Shown: positions 1-12,005 of the stretch, in pieces
Layout of the letters: each line of letters opens with the position of its first letter
Position numbering within the stretch: position 1 is the first letter of the stretch
Assembly: GCF_000204055.1 (NCBI RefSeq)
Contig: NW_006768818.1
Coordinates: 571,566 to 635,565, forward strand
Reading direction: 5' to 3'
Origin: Melampsora larici-populina 98AG31
Lineage: Eukaryota > Basidiomycota > Pucciniomycetes > Pucciniales > Melampsoraceae
Length of the DNA: 64,000 nucleotides
Position numbers and translations under genes: made by a program
The notes under the pieces: generated by a model
Told to the model about the DNA's origin: nothing
Seen by the model: the letters and a program-made list of their open reading frames with translations, nothing else
Databases searched by the model: none

Positions 1-533
1 TAATGAGGACCAGGTGTACAATGACCTGCACTCAGCACTGCTGGTAATGGTCTTGAGATATCTGGATGAGTTGCAAGAGAAAGAATAGGTGCTGCGATCG
101 GTGTAGCTTGGTATGGATCAGGATTGACGAACGTATCGAGTGATGAGCCACTGGTTGGTTTACGAGGGAAAAGACCTAGACCGAGACCGAGAGTGGCAGG
201 CGCTTGAAGTGAAGTATGCTTCCGTAGTTGATTGTAGTGAGCTTGATGATAGGACATAGTTTGATGATTTGAAGTTGATGAAGATAAAGGTTCTGAATGG
301 GATTGAGATGAATTGTGAAGTGATGAGATCGTTTGAAGTATTTCTTGACTTGGATCAGGTTCACTTTCAATGGAAAGTCTTTGATGATGGTGATGAGTAG
401 TGGTGAGCTTATCGGTTGAAGTCACTCTCTGATTCTGATTTTGATTTTGATTCTGATTCTCAACGTCTTTTTCTTCTGATTCGTCTGCTTCTGCTTCTTC
501 TTCTTGATTATTCGATTCTAGTGAGTTTTTCAT
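1..533 (-). CDS. N-terminal part of an unknown low-complexity protein, runs off the left edge
   Basis: The minus strand is open from an ATG at 531-533 to the window edge, giving about 177 residues without a stop. The protein begins MKNSLESNNQEEEAEADESE, followed by an alternating Asn-Gln run (about residues 27-38), a Ser/His-rich stretch, and a repeated Gly-Leu run near residue 115. Acidic and Asn/Gln-rich leaders like this are common in fungal regulatory or RNA-associated proteins, but no domain is visible in the part present, so I assign no function. The start is the first ATG after a 458-base spacer from the lipase gene, which lies upstream on the same strand. The C-terminal remainder is outside the window. 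Confidence 0.6.
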   Translation of the reverse strand, partial: MKNSLESNNQEEEAEADESEEKDVENQNQNQNQNQRVTSTDKLTTTHHHHQRLSIESEPDPSQEILQTISSLHNSSQSHSEPLSSSTSNHQTMSYHQAHYNQLRKHTSLQAPATLGLGLGLFPRKPTSGSSLDTFVNPDPYQATPIAAPILSLATHPDISRPLPAVLSAGHCTPGPH

Positions 534-991
534 TCTTTGATTGGATTGAGTCAACTAAGAAAAGTGATATGTATCATCTCAAAGTTCGTCAGTGATTGTC
601 AGAAGTGTTTGATAGTTTAAATTACTAAACTCGATAGGAGAAGTGTTTCAAACTGAACTGTGATCCCAATCAACTTCACACTTCAATCACTTCTCACTCT
701 CACTCCACTGAGCTCACTTGATCCGCAATCTTAATTTGAACTCATGACATCATTTCATTTCAATCCCAATCAATCAACTTGCAAATCAAACCAAAAAGGG
801 GCATTCTTCAAACCAAAACCAATCCTTGCCAAACTAAAAATATTCAAACAAAAGAGATGTACAGACTACAAATCCGGTACAAAAAAAACATCATAAACAA
901 GCCATTCAAACAAAGCATGCAAAAAGATTGATAAAGCAAATCTAGAGATCATGAAATCTTTTTTTTTCTCAAATCCTTAATGATAACTTGA
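534..991. other. Intergenic spacer, promoter side of the left-edge gene
   Basis: No gene is visible here. The stretch separates the stop of the lipase gene from the ATG of the left-edge gene; both are on the minus strand. It is rich in A and T tracts and would hold the lipase 3' end and the promoter of the left-edge gene. Confidence 0.5.
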
Positions 992-3566
992 TTAAGCATA
1001 ACTTTTAGAAATCCTTTCGATCCATTCTAACATCTGACAAATAATCAATTGACGTTTCTGATCATCAACTTCATCTCTACCGATCCTCAACATAATATGT
1101 TCAGTCTAAACTCATCAAAAAAGAAACAAAAGAAAAGAAAAAGACCATGATGATCAGTGATTTGAAAAACAAGATCAACACCAAAAAAAGAAAAAGATTA
1201 ATCTTACTCTTGGACAAATAATCAAATCTTTATCTTCACTTTTAGCCATCTCAAAGAATTTCTTACTTCCATTCACACTCGTCACCCGATCTGAATCACC
1301 ATGCATCACTCTAAATGGTAAAGTGATCTCTCCCATATACTTATCAGTAAACAAGAGAGCCTTTTTTCGTTTTGCAATAATCATCAAACCAAAAGTATCA
1401 ATAACAAAGTTTTAAGACTCATATGAAAAAGTTTCCATAGCTTTAAATATGGAAACCTGGTTCATTTACTTACTTTTAAAATCGCAAGTCCAGTAGAAGC
1501 TCTAACTCTACAATGACAAACTTGAGGATCAGTATTATACCGATCTTCACACCATCTATCTTCACTACACAAACCATCAAACCAGCAAACCATCAAAGCA
1601 AAAAAAAAGAATCAAAACCTTTCTTCTAAAGCTCATCTTAAGAAACCTTCATTTTCAAAACCAAATCCATCTGATCATGAATCTGAAAAAAAACTTACGA
1701 AGCTTTTCCTTTATATCCTGATACTAATGGTAATCTACCAGCAAAGAAATTCAAACATCTTGCAAAACTTTCAATAATGAAATTAGGTCTTGTTTCAGGA
1801 GAAATAGCGAGCATTGGACAAAGTGGTAGGATCTATCATTCATCACATTCAGTGATTTTCTTTTCGTTTGTTTCTTTGCTTCAAATACTAAGGATTGGTT
1901 TGGGGTAACTTACACCAAGGACTTTGGGGGTTAGACCTTCTGTGGGAACTTTACGTCCGGGCACGTTTGGGGTTTGATAGAGCCTGAGATGAGTTTAGGT
2001 CAGGGATGATTGGTTGTTGATTCAATTGGGTTTGATCATAAAAGATAGAATTATCTTTAGAAATATGAGACTTACAAAGCTACCGAAAAGAGAACAAGAT
2101 CAGTGAAATCGGTATAGAAAAACATTCTATTTCAGAGAAAGATGATGATAGAATATACCATATAAAACAGCACTAAAGCCACCCATGGATTGTCCACTAA
2201 CAATCACATTTCGTTGAGCACGACCCACAGCCGTGTCACGTTTGATGACATCTGTTAAGATCACTTGAACTGCATGGCCTAGATCGTTCAAATCATTCAG
2301 GTAACAATGAAGTCCTGTACTTCTACCATGCTAAAGAACATCAAGATTGGTTAATGAATGAAAGACGATCTAGGTTTGTTAGAAATCATGAGAATCGGTC
2401 TTACTGATGGCGAATCTGGCACTGGGATACGAATAGACAAAACCGATGTGGAGATTTTAGTTCATGGTGTCTTTCTCCGAGTGTAAATGAAGTACGATAT
2501 GATAGGTTATAAGAATCTTAATACTGACTGATCATACGATACTGAAATGACACAAAAAAGAATGAAGATTTCAATGAGATTATATATAGAAAACAACATG
2601 ATAGAGATCTTGAAGTCCTTACACCTGCATCTAAGAACGGTTTAGCATGTATGGCGAATCCTCCACCGTAATCAGAAATACCATGACCTAAGATAAATCA
2701 AATCGATCAAGTCCTCAAAATCAGTTTTTTGGGGGTCAATTCTTTCATTCGATTCTAGACTCAAGAAATCCTTACAAAAACATAAATCCGTTTTAACTCC
2801 TAGAAATGTATCAAATCAAGTAGAGTTAGGAATTCTGATGGTGAGAAGTAATTGAAGGTTAAAGGAGATCTCATTCACCTGTTTTTGCGGCTGCTGCTTC
2901 GTCCCACCAAACCTATTCACCCAACCACCCAACCACCCATCAAGAGCAAATCGTCTGCAGAGTCAGTTTTTCCATGGAAAATCAAGATCTACAGAAGGTA
3001 AGCGGATCAAAAGTTTCACTTCACTCACCTGGTACCAAACCCATCGATTCGTTTTCTCCTCTACAGCTTTCCCAGATCGGTCTAGAAACACTCTAGCGTC
3101 CCAACAAGTATAACTCGGATTATCTCTTATAAGTTTTTCGTAAGGTGAGAAAGGCAGTGTGTATCTAAAAATATCATACAAATAGATATTAAGCTCTAGT
3201 CTTTTATCAAAGAGTATGAGAATTGAGCATACCGGCCAAAAGTGGGATCAGATGCCGGAGAACGTAAAGAGATTAATTCCAAAAAAGCTAAAGATTTAAA
3301 TTGAAACCAAGAAACCGAATGTGATAAATTTAAATCAAGAAATCTGAATCTGAATCGATTTGAAATGAATTTCGAAAAAAAAGGTTTTTCTTACGATTTA
3401 AAATCACTGAAGTCATGATTGAAATCTTATCATTTGGACATTTAGTTTGATCATAATACCATCTTTGATCTTCGGGACAAATCCATGGTTGACATCCATA
3501 TTTGGTTTCAAATTCTTCGCCTAGACTTAAAGGTTGATCTATCGGTTTAGGATTTGAAGAATCCAT
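992..3566 (-). CDS. Monoacylglycerol-lipase-like alpha/beta hydrolase (serine aminopeptidase S33 / Hydrolase_4 family), many exons
   Basis: About eleven exons joined by GT-AG introns can be read in frame from the ATG at 3564-3566 to the TAA ending at 992. Examples are exons 3566-3395, 3287-3233, 3164-3029 and 2912-2879. Family landmarks appear in order: the oxyanion segment HGISDYGGG, then HGRSTGLH, the nucleophile elbow GQSMGG, the acid region RVMHGDSDRVT with GSKKFFEMAKSEDKD after it, and the catalytic histidine in TEHIMLRIG near the C-terminus. Enzymes of this family release fatty acids from monoacylglycerols or related esters in the cytosol or on lipid droplets; the exact substrate is inferred. 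The segment before HGRSTG (GFVYSYPSARFAIS) departs from the usual pattern, so that small exon may be mis-spliced in my reading. All catalytic residues seem present, and the gene looks intact. Confidence 0.85.
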
Positions 3567-6031
3567 TTTTGATAAAGAGTATTTTTTTTGGGTTTGGTTT
3601 AATGAAGTTTTTTTTTAAAAAAGATATCAAAGAATGATGATAAGATTTGAATTTTATTTGATGCTTTGGTTTCTTGGTTTGGATGATCACCGGTAAGAAA
3701 AAGAAAATGCAACTATTCAAAGAATGAAGTTAAATCTGAACCCCTTTAGGATTTCAAATAATGCTCAGAATGTAGTTTGTGATGAACGCTTTCAACTCCT
3801 GTTTACATTCAACGGGTTGGGAGATATGTATGACCAGATCGTAGGTTGGGGATGAGCTCGTTAAAATGGTTTGGGAGGTTGTTGTGAATTGAGTTGTTGA
3901 CTTTGGGAAGAACTCCACGGAACAGCGAGTCCTCTTCGATCAAAATTAGTTTGCACAACTGCTGGCAGCTGCATGCACCGACGACGACCAGGCCATACCC
4001 CGAAAGCTGTGGGCATACCCGGTTCCGGTATGATTCGAAGCCGGCTCAGCCCGGCCCGGTAGACCAAACTTGAAGAGAGCACACTCACCCATCAGATTTA
4101 CATACCGGTTTAGCAAACTTGAACAAGTCCCTTGAGGTCCCTTGCTCTTTGCGAAAAATCAAACAAGGGGATTACCACCAAAAACCGGTTCCTTATCTGA
4201 GAAGTAAATTGTATTGGCTCAAAATCTGTTACATTGAATTCCCCGTGATGTTACCAAAAAATGGTGTTTAATGCAAAATAAAAGAAGGAAGGACAAGGTC
4301 TAAATAGTCAATGCTGTCAAGTTTCTTTCAGTCTCAGAAGGAGGATATATTCAATAAGGTAAAAATTGAAAATTAAAAAACTCGATTTGAAGAAAAAACA
4401 ATTGTCCAATGTTTCTAAAACCTAGTTCGAGACAGCCATCAATGTGAGCGTCCCAAAGATGCGCTTGGCTCCTCAAAAACTTGAGATCTGAGTGAGTAGG
4501 AGTGAGTTTAGAAGTTTCACTTTCAGTTATTAATCAACTAGAGATTGGGCACCCAGCCTTTAAGATAAACCTTTGCTTGGTTTACTATTTCTTCTTGCGC
4601 ACTTTGTGATGATCTACTCAAATTCACTATTGGCTTGTTTTTTGTATTTCTACAATACTTTACTCTTCTACCTGTAGCTGTTAACATTTATGTATCAATC
4701 CAAGTTGATTTTTGATTTTTGGATCCATTCAATTGAAGGTGGTAAATGACTCAATGAAATTCAAACATGATTTTCTGTAGCAAACAATTTTGAAAATTCC
4801 TTCAGCTGAACTGCCATCATATTTGCCTTGGGTTGAGAAATCTGAGGCATCATTGGATAAATCCTGTCCAAGGTTTCAATCTGAGCAAATCTTATGTGCC
4901 ATGAAATGGCTTGGATCAAATCCTCAGACAAGAACTGTCTGAGGGTTTAGACCTGAGAGTACCTTGGATTGAGATATCCAAGCTGGAAATGTTGGCAGTG
5001 CTGGTGAATCTCCATGATGAACTTTGAATATAAATATGAAGATGACTCTGAGTGGTTGTGCTACCAAGAATTCCATGGAAATTATGTCATTTGAAATTTT
5101 TGATGTGAACAACTCAATTGAAATCTGTGTATTTTCAGTTTCATTAGCTAGACAAAGACAAGTAAGCCTATGTATAGCTTTAGATCTAGATTTTTATAAT
5201 ACTTGGTAAATTGAAGATGAAAACCTTTATACAAACAAGATTAAAGTTGACAAACATGATATTTTGTATCAACACATTGGAATGGTGATTTGATCAAAAG
5301 TTGATTCAAAGAGGATCAATAGTTGGAAAGATAAAGACCTAGTCAATTCTTTTGTTGTCAAGTTGTGCTTTTGCTCAACCTACTGCACCGTCATTTACAT
5401 CTCCTCTAGCTCTGGCTAAGCCTGATTGAAAACATTCCAATGTCTGGAATAAATATGATCAACTGGGATGAAATTGATGAGGATATGATATACAATCTGA
5501 TAATGATGAATTCTTTGAATTGAGGAGATGGTTTTTGAATAGAGATAGGAGGTGAGGTTGATGAGTCAATTGGATTGATCTCTCATTTGACTGACCAAAC
5601 AGCTGTTTGGCTACTTGGTTTTCTGAGGTCTTGAAAAATCTCATCAAATTTTATTTGATTGATCAGTTCATCAAAAACATTCTTATACAACCTTTATTTA
5701 ATTTTTAAAAAGAAATGGTTGTTTTTTTGTTGTGGAATTGATGGATTGGATTTTGAAACTGAGCCTCACATCTGGCTGAAGTAAATGGCACCATTTGGAT
5801 TTGCTTTTTTAAAAGGATTTGAAGTTGAATGATCAGAAAGTTGAGGACTGAGTAAACCCCTGTTCCAATGCTAACATGTCCGCCTTTGGAGATCAAGCTG
5901 ACCTCTGCAAATTCAATGAGTCTTGATGCAAGAAGAGGGTGTTTCTCAGCCTGTGCGGCGGGGATGGTCCCACAATTTTTCCAACAAGGTTGATTATCAC
6001 ACAGAGGTTGTGTACCTATTGATCAAGAATG
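3567..6031. other. Gene-poor spacer
   Basis: I see no supportable gene. Short open frames on both strands lack introns, domains and a plausible start. A GC-richer patch at about 3900-4090 stands out from the AT-rich surroundings and may be a decayed repeat, but I found no terminal repeats for it. Confidence 0.5.
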
Positions 6032-6039
6032 GATGCACT

Positions 6040-7470
6040 CTTTCGGACTCTATTGTAATGACACAATGCCCTGGTCTTATTGCATTCAGGACCTGATACT
6101 TTTGATTGCAGACAATTCAACCCATATATTATGAAACTTCTTGATTGCTGTGGCAGAGACAATGGCTTTCCTCTTGAAATCAACTGATAATCAGATTCAC
6201 AATGTGTATGCAAAGCAAAGGAGACTCCAAACACCAATTGATTTACACAATCTGATCAAGAATTGAAAAACAGGTGGCCAACCATCAAAGGGCATGCCTA
6301 TCATAACACAAATGACAAATCTGAATCTGCAACCATCAAGACATGAAGTAAGCGGAGACCAAAGATTCAGGGACCCTTCTCAACCAATCCCGCAACCAGG
6401 TTGTCCACAATTTGAAACTTGACTGTTCAAATGTTAAAAGTCAACATGATAGGACTCTGCACAAAGTGATGCAAGGGAATACAGTATTATGCTCCATGAC
6501 ATAATGGTGGGGAAGGGTCAAACGGACCATGACTCAATCAAAAGTATGTACATTGCCTGCTGCGGTGGGGTAATTTGCAATCACCACATCCGCCCAATGG
6601 CTGTGTCAAGTTAAACTTTGAAATCAGTCTCTGTGAGAAATTGTTCTGACCCACTACTGGCCATGACACAAGCGGAGAGTGTGTGTTGCAGTCTGCGCGG
6701 CAGGGTTGATCATGTAAGGTTGCGGATAAGTTTGATAATTGGGTGAAGGCTACAAATTTATTGATTGCTAACCAATATACCACAAGGTTGTTCTCTTATC
6801 ACATTCAAAACCTGACACTCATGATTGCAGACAGGTTGCCTGGTACATGTGCTTAAGTGCTTGATTGACGTAGCAACAGTGATGGCTTTCCTCTGACAAT
6901 TCCATTGAAAATGATGAATTCATATAAATCAAAGGAGGCTCAAAACATCAATTGATATATTCAATCTGAGTGGAAAGCAAAAAAACAGATGGCAAAGCAT
7001 CAAAGGGAGTACTTGGTATGCAGCAATGATCAACTTAATCTGTTTCCACCAAAATGTGAAGCAAGCGGAGACCAAACATTTGGGGACACTTGTCAACCAG
7101 CTTCTCCACAATTTGAAACTTGACCATTCACATGTGGTAATTCAATGTGATACAACTCTTCAGAAGGGGGTGCAAGGTAATATAGCATTATGCTCTATGG
7201 AATGATGGTTGGGGAAAGTCAGACAGACAGCAACTCAGCTGGTCTTCATCAAATATAAAAGGTCAACTAATTTCCTGGTAATTTGCTCCCTATCCAATCA
7301 GCCCACTGAGTTGTTTGCCTAACGTGAACACTTGCCTGGGTATGTTTCCCAACAATTCTCATCAGCCAATTGTAGATTTTTTCTGAAACCTGCTCATACT
7401 TTATGGTCCTTTGCTTTACCCTTTTCATTGATCTAGATACTATCAGTTTGACCTGACCTCAAACAACACA
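6040..7470. repeat. Two diverged tandem units of about 0.72 kb upstream of the secreted protein gene
   Basis: The sequence around 6079 (ATTGCATTCAGGACCTGAT) returns in diverged form around 6798. The same order of landmarks then follows in both: the GATTGCAGACA motif, a purine-rich GGCTTTCCTCT segment, and the AAAGGAG block. The offset is about 720 bases. The other duplication copy has the same pair, at about 19636 and 20339, so the tandem repeat predates the larger duplication. No open frame is preserved in the units. Confidence 0.65.
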
Positions 7471-7581
7471 CAATCTTTTGAATCCTGTGGATTTAGAATC
7501 CTGGTGAGTCTTGAATTATTCAACCAGATCTTCTTTGAAATTCTTTGTATCTGAAACTTGGTCAACCAAATAGATATCATC

Positions 7582-7803
7582 ATGAAACTTAGCATTCTTG
7601 CAACCATCTTCATGGCATTTGTATCATTCAATCAAGCTCTTGGTTCAATGACTCACAGCCTCAAGAGCGAAGAAGCAATTGCATCAGATTTGGTCAACCA
7701 CGCTCATGAATCAGGTGGTCCTCCAGGCATTCCTGATATCTGGATATGTACCGCTTGTGCAGATAGGGGGGGACCTTACAAATGCCCTGAACACAAGAAA
7801 TAG
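7582..7803 (+). CDS. Small secreted protein 1, candidate effector with CX2CX8CX2H motif
   Basis: This is a 73-residue protein. Residues 1-21 (MKLSILATIFMAFVSFNQALG) form a signal peptide with a basic start, a hydrophobic core and an Ala-Leu-Gly cleavage region. I chose this ATG over one eight codons upstream because it places the hydrophobic core correctly. The mature part is about 52 residues, with a short PPGIP segment and a C-terminal CTACADRGGPYKCPEH. The three cysteines and one histidine fit CX2CX8CX2H, a spacing able to bind zinc, although metal binding is not shown. There is no intron. A sister gene at 21160 has an almost identical signal peptide and untranslated regions but a very different C-terminal tail. 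Small secreted cysteine proteins of this kind are typical rust effector candidates; the host target is unknown. Confidence 0.75.
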   Translation: MKLSILATIFMAFVSFNQALGSMTHSLKSEEAIASDLVNHAHESGGPPGIPDIWICTACADRGGPYKCPEHKK

Positions 7804-8319
7804 TGGGCTTAACATGGGTCTTGTGAAAGTGCATGTAAAACAACTTGAATGGCATGGTGGAGTTAGTGATCAAATCTTTGTTAAGTGTACCCATTTTGTT
7901 GTCCATTGTTTGGGAGGCAGGAGATACATGATTCGTTCTGCTGGGTTGTCATGGGCCAGTTTACTCTATCCCAATCACACACACATCCATTCCCCAAGCT
8001 ATAACTGAGTCAAGCAAATGCACACAATGATGCTCAACACCCACTAGACAATGTTACCATCGTCCAGTCTATGAAGTCTTGAGTAAATATGACACAAGGT
8101 GTGAAAACATGTCAATGACTTTGATCTCTTGCCTTATCCCGCTTTTGATTTGAATGTGGATGTGAACAACAGATATGTAAGTTGCATAAGATCACATCCG
8201 GTATCAATTTCTTTCAAGCTGTGATTGTATTTTGGAGGAGAAGTCATTTTGTTCAATGATTTGATTTTGGGATTGAATTGTAGATTCATTAAATCAAGCT
8301 TTAGTTGAATTGCCTTCTA

Positions 8320-8923
8320 TCTCTACTCTGTGGGTAAGGGCTAGGCATACATGCTCTTCATTACTGATATGTCTAGTGTACAAGTATCTACTATACATAT
8401 CATGTTCTCAGCCTTATGCTACCTAACCTAGGATTTCCCAAGTTGAGAATAGTGTGGGGGTGTTGTCTCAAGCGCAAAAGGGTCCGGGTTCACCTCAGGG
8501 CCTACTTTAGAGGCCCTACATGGTCTGACCCGGGGTCCGATCCGTGATCTAAACTACGTAAAGTGCCTGAGACATGATACCAGAGAGATTAGTCCTAGCC
8601 TACCTTGCCTTGGGGCATTGGAGAGCCCCGAGCTCACTAGGCCTACTCTCTCAGGTGTCAACCTGGGATCCGACCCTGGGATCTGACGGGGGATCTGACG
8701 GGTCCGGGGGTTGGTTAGACGCTTGGAGACCCCCAATAGTTGGACAATCCGGCCAGTTCGGGGGTCGGATGTGGATTAGGCAAAAGTGATGTTATGTTGG
8801 ATATCCAACGGATAAAGTGATGTATGAGGCGTGCAAAGAGTGTATTTGGTTTGCATTTCAGAGACATCAGAGAAAGAAAGAAAAAATAAAGAAGGAAAAA
8901 ATAAAAGAAAACTATTAAAGAAA
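8320..8923. other. GC-rich stretch at the 3' side of the dead hAT element
   Basis: This stretch is clearly richer in G and C than its flanks. It holds several imperfect short repeats built on GGGATC(C/T)GAC and GGTCCGGG between about 8480 and 8720. It lies between the duplication copy A and the hAT transposase stop, so it may be the subterminal region of that transposon. I could not find a convincing terminal repeat or target duplication. Confidence 0.35.
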
Positions 8924-11448
8924 CTAGTCAATTATGACTGCAGCAGGGGTAGGAGTCCCAACACGCTCTTCCATATACAATGGACCAAAGACTTGGTACC
9001 AGTCTTTCAAACATAAAGCTCCCTCAACATGTCGAGGAACAAGACTAACTCGCTGGGGTGCCAAGATTCTTTTAGCCTTGGTAAACACCCCCTCCTATGG
9101 ACAGCTAGTTGCAGGGATAGCCAAAAGACTCATAGCCATGTTGGCCAAACCCGGATAGATGTTGATGCGCTCTTTCCAAAATTCTAACACAATCTTGTTG
9201 TACCTTTCGAGATTTTTGCCAAGGTATTGGTGTAGCTTGGTGTCAATTGATTGTTCCGCAACAAAGTCTTGGTTGCCAAAGATAGCGTCTTCAAAGTACT
9301 GTGAATTAGAAGTGGTTGGTTTCTGTTTTTTGGTGGTAGTTGCAGTGGGGGTTGGGCATTCAACTTCAAACTTCCTGGCCTCTTGTTCGAACATTAACCT
9401 AATGTTTGATGGGTACATGTCGTAGTTGGCAAAGATCATCACATTTTGCTTTTTTTGTCATGTTGAAACAAAAGATTAGTATGGTAGCAATGATAGTGAG
9501 TGAAATCTTCAAACTCACTTCAAAATATGCCAGCTTGTGGCGCGGATCAAGAATTGTGGCACAGATTGGTGCAGGTTTTGCTAGGACTTTCTTGAAGTAA
9601 TCTTCAAGTTTCTTTATCATGAGCTTCAAGGACGGAATAAGTTGATTGTGATCGTATCGCTGAGCCACCTAAGATTGAAATCATGTCAGTAAAGATCAGA
9701 TATAGTGAGTAAAAAAACATTCTTACCGATTTCAGCCCTTGTATCACTACAATGTAGATCGGCACCACTTGGTGCATGGTCGGGTACTTTGATTTTCAAA
9801 GTATTTCAGTTGCCTCGGTGAACGGTTCAAGAAATTTGCACATTTGTTTAACATAATCCCACTTGAGAGGTAAGAGCGCGTACTTCTTGAAGTCTTGAGC
9901 GCTACAAAAATTGTCACACGCCTTCTGTAGAAGAAGGAGTCTTTGAAACATGTGATAAGATGAATTCCATCTTGTTGGGACATCTGCTACAAGTCGATTG
10001 GCAGTACTAGAACGTGACTTGGGCATAGGCATGTCTTCATCAATAGATTGGTCTTCCATTAAGTAATTGACAGCATTTGAAGTGGCAGGATCGAGGTCAT
10101 CTGAATTGGGAGATGCGGGGTCATTTGAATTCGCAGAATTGGTGGCGCCTGGGTTTGAAGAATTTGCAAGTTGTTGCCTCGCTTTGACAATGGCGGCAAA
10201 GGATTGGCCACGCTGAGGGCTGGACCGGGTACACTTGACTAGGCAATGGCATCGGTGGTAGATAGTCTTAAGATTGACTTGACTGGAATCGGGTGGGTCA
10301 ATAAGGTTGTGTATGTTTGAGGTGAGTTGAGCATCTTTGTTGTCGTTGTCAAGCACTTCCCCAAACACTTTGAGGCCATCTTTGGCAGGGAGATTGATTA
10401 CATGGGCCACGCACCCATGAACTTGGGTGTTATAATCGAAATTGATTTCTTCTGATAATAAAATGACACGACCAATCGCCGCATTTGTACTGACATTATC
10501 TGCTGTCATTGCACACAATTTGCAAGTGAGGTTGATTTTTTTTTAAATAATCTATGATGATTGCTCCCAAATTGGTCGCATCGTGCGCACCTAGACGATA
10601 AGGAATGAAAGGAACTTTTTGAAAATTAGATATTGTAATGAATGAAAATGAAGTATAAAAAGACTCACCTTTGATTTCAGCTATGCCGAGTGTCACATCC
10701 ACAAGCTCCCAGTCCTTAGTGATAAAGTGACCGGTAAGAGACATGAACGAGGCGTTGTTTGGAGACGTCCAAGCGCCTTGAGTTATTGCAATAGCTTTGC
10801 AAGGACCGAGGTAGAACTCCTTGACATAATCTTCATAGTGATAGTAAGTTTGGCGCATGTGCTGAGCAATGGCGTGGCGTTTGACAAGCATACCCACGAC
10901 TTTTGGGTTGGTTAATTTGAGCAGGTCTCGAAAAGATTGTTGTTCCATGACTGAGAAAGGAAGGTCGCATTCCGCGATGAAGTGTGTCAGTGCACTTTTG
11001 AGGGAGTGAGAATTGAGACCGTTATTAAACGTAAAAAATCATCGTGAGGTATCTTGTGGCTTGGAAAGGAACTAGAGGTAAAATCAATAAGATCAAGACT
11101 TACCGGGTGAGTTGTTTTAATCTTCTTGAAAGATTGAGCAATGTCATATTGATTTAAAAGATTGCCTTCACAAACACCATGCTGAGTTTCAAGATGGTTG
11201 CTCATTGATTTAGTACTTGACTTCTTATCACGAGACATTTCTTTACCACATGGTTGTCCGTTCTTCATGATGAAGAAACACTTGTTGATTGGCTTGTTGG
11301 GTACCTTTTTGAAATAGGTCCACACATGGCTTGTTTGCCAAACGGTGGTAGAAGTCTCAGTGATATCGGAGTCCTGCGCTTGAGACTCTTTACCAGTAGT
11401 CAACGCTGTTGCTCCGGAGGCGGAAACACTGTTTGTGGCTTCAGACAT
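8924..11448 (-). pseudogene. hAT transposase with BED-type zinc finger, inactivated
   Basis: Minus-strand exons run from the ATG at 11446-11448 to a TAG ending at 8924. The N-terminal exon has a BED-like finger (CGKEMSRDKK then SNHLETQH). The middle carries hAT core blocks such as TADNVSTNAAIG, GCVAHVINL, DVPTRWNSSYHM and ATILDPRHKLAYFE. The C-terminal dimerisation region follows (NIYPGLANMAMSLLAIPATSCP, then FTKAKRILAPQRVSL). Two lesions are visible. A frame change lies at a run of nine A residues just before TADNVST (about 10540), and an in-frame TAG interrupts the dimerisation region at about 9091, where the family has Ser before Glu. I regard it as a dead element. Its insertion separates the first secreted-protein copy from the rest of the duplicated array. 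Confidence 0.8.
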
Positions 11449-12005
11449 TGTGTAAGATCAATATAGAGATGATTAAACAGCAAAGATAAGGTTTATATAT
11501 GGTTGTTGAGCGGTGATCTTCAAGTTTTGATATGCATTGAGGTCGAATGAGGTCGAATCTGGCGAGGCAATAGAAAAAAAAAGGAAAATTCTGGAAGGTT
11601 TGAGCCAAACTTCCAGAATTTGCAAAAATTTACCGGATATCCAGCTATCCGCCGGATCGGATGTCGGACGCTAGGATTCTCCCTGAAAATCTGACCGAGT
11701 ATTCCTCCGAGGCCCGGATTTTAGTTTTTATCCGTTGGTCCGGGGGTCAGGCAAGCCAAAAGGCACTGGATTGTGACCGCATCACGGGTTGACTCAGGTG
11801 TCACAAGGCTTCTGCTTGGTGTTTGCCTGCAGATCTCCCCCTGTATAACTCAATTGGGTCTGTAATTGATGGGCAAACTCAGAATGTAGTATGGCTTTCC
11901 CTTGTTCAATTTGGGCATTTAAGTTTATGCGTTGTGTCTCTCAAGACTTGAGTTCTTTGCGCATCTATAAACTAATTCTCAATAGGTTTTATTTGAATCC
12001 TCTTC
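11449..12005. other. Non-coding junction between the hAT and DIRS elements
   Basis: No gene is visible. Bases 11630-11770 are GC-rich and contain TATCCGTTGGTCCGG, whose inverse resembles CCAACGGATAAA at about 8807. This could be part of a subterminal inverted repeat of the hAT element, but the match is short. Confidence 0.3.

Larger units (their letters stand above)
6032..8199. repeat. Segmental duplication copy A, carries secreted protein gene 1
   Basis: This segment aligns along its whole length with 19592-21780. Identity is highest from about 7400 to 8100, with only a handful of differences in the 270 bases after the secreted-protein stop codon. At its right end, bases 8199-8310 continue into a segment matching 26668-26786, which links this copy to the left end of the 26787-28221 duplicate. 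The only recognisable gene inside is the small secreted protein at 7582. Confidence 0.85.

Noticed and set aside
3861..4088. Minus-strand frame of 75 codons in a GC-rich patch
   Set aside because: No domain, no intron signals and no neighbouring exons that would extend it.
7443..7631. Minus-strand frame over the secreted protein start, repeated at 20988-21191
   Set aside because: It is conserved only because the duplication is conserved; it is the reverse of the leader and signal peptide.
8450..11830. Possible TIRs and TSD of the dead hAT element
   Set aside because: Only a short CCAACGGATAAA match was found at unequal distances; no 8 bp target duplication could be shown.
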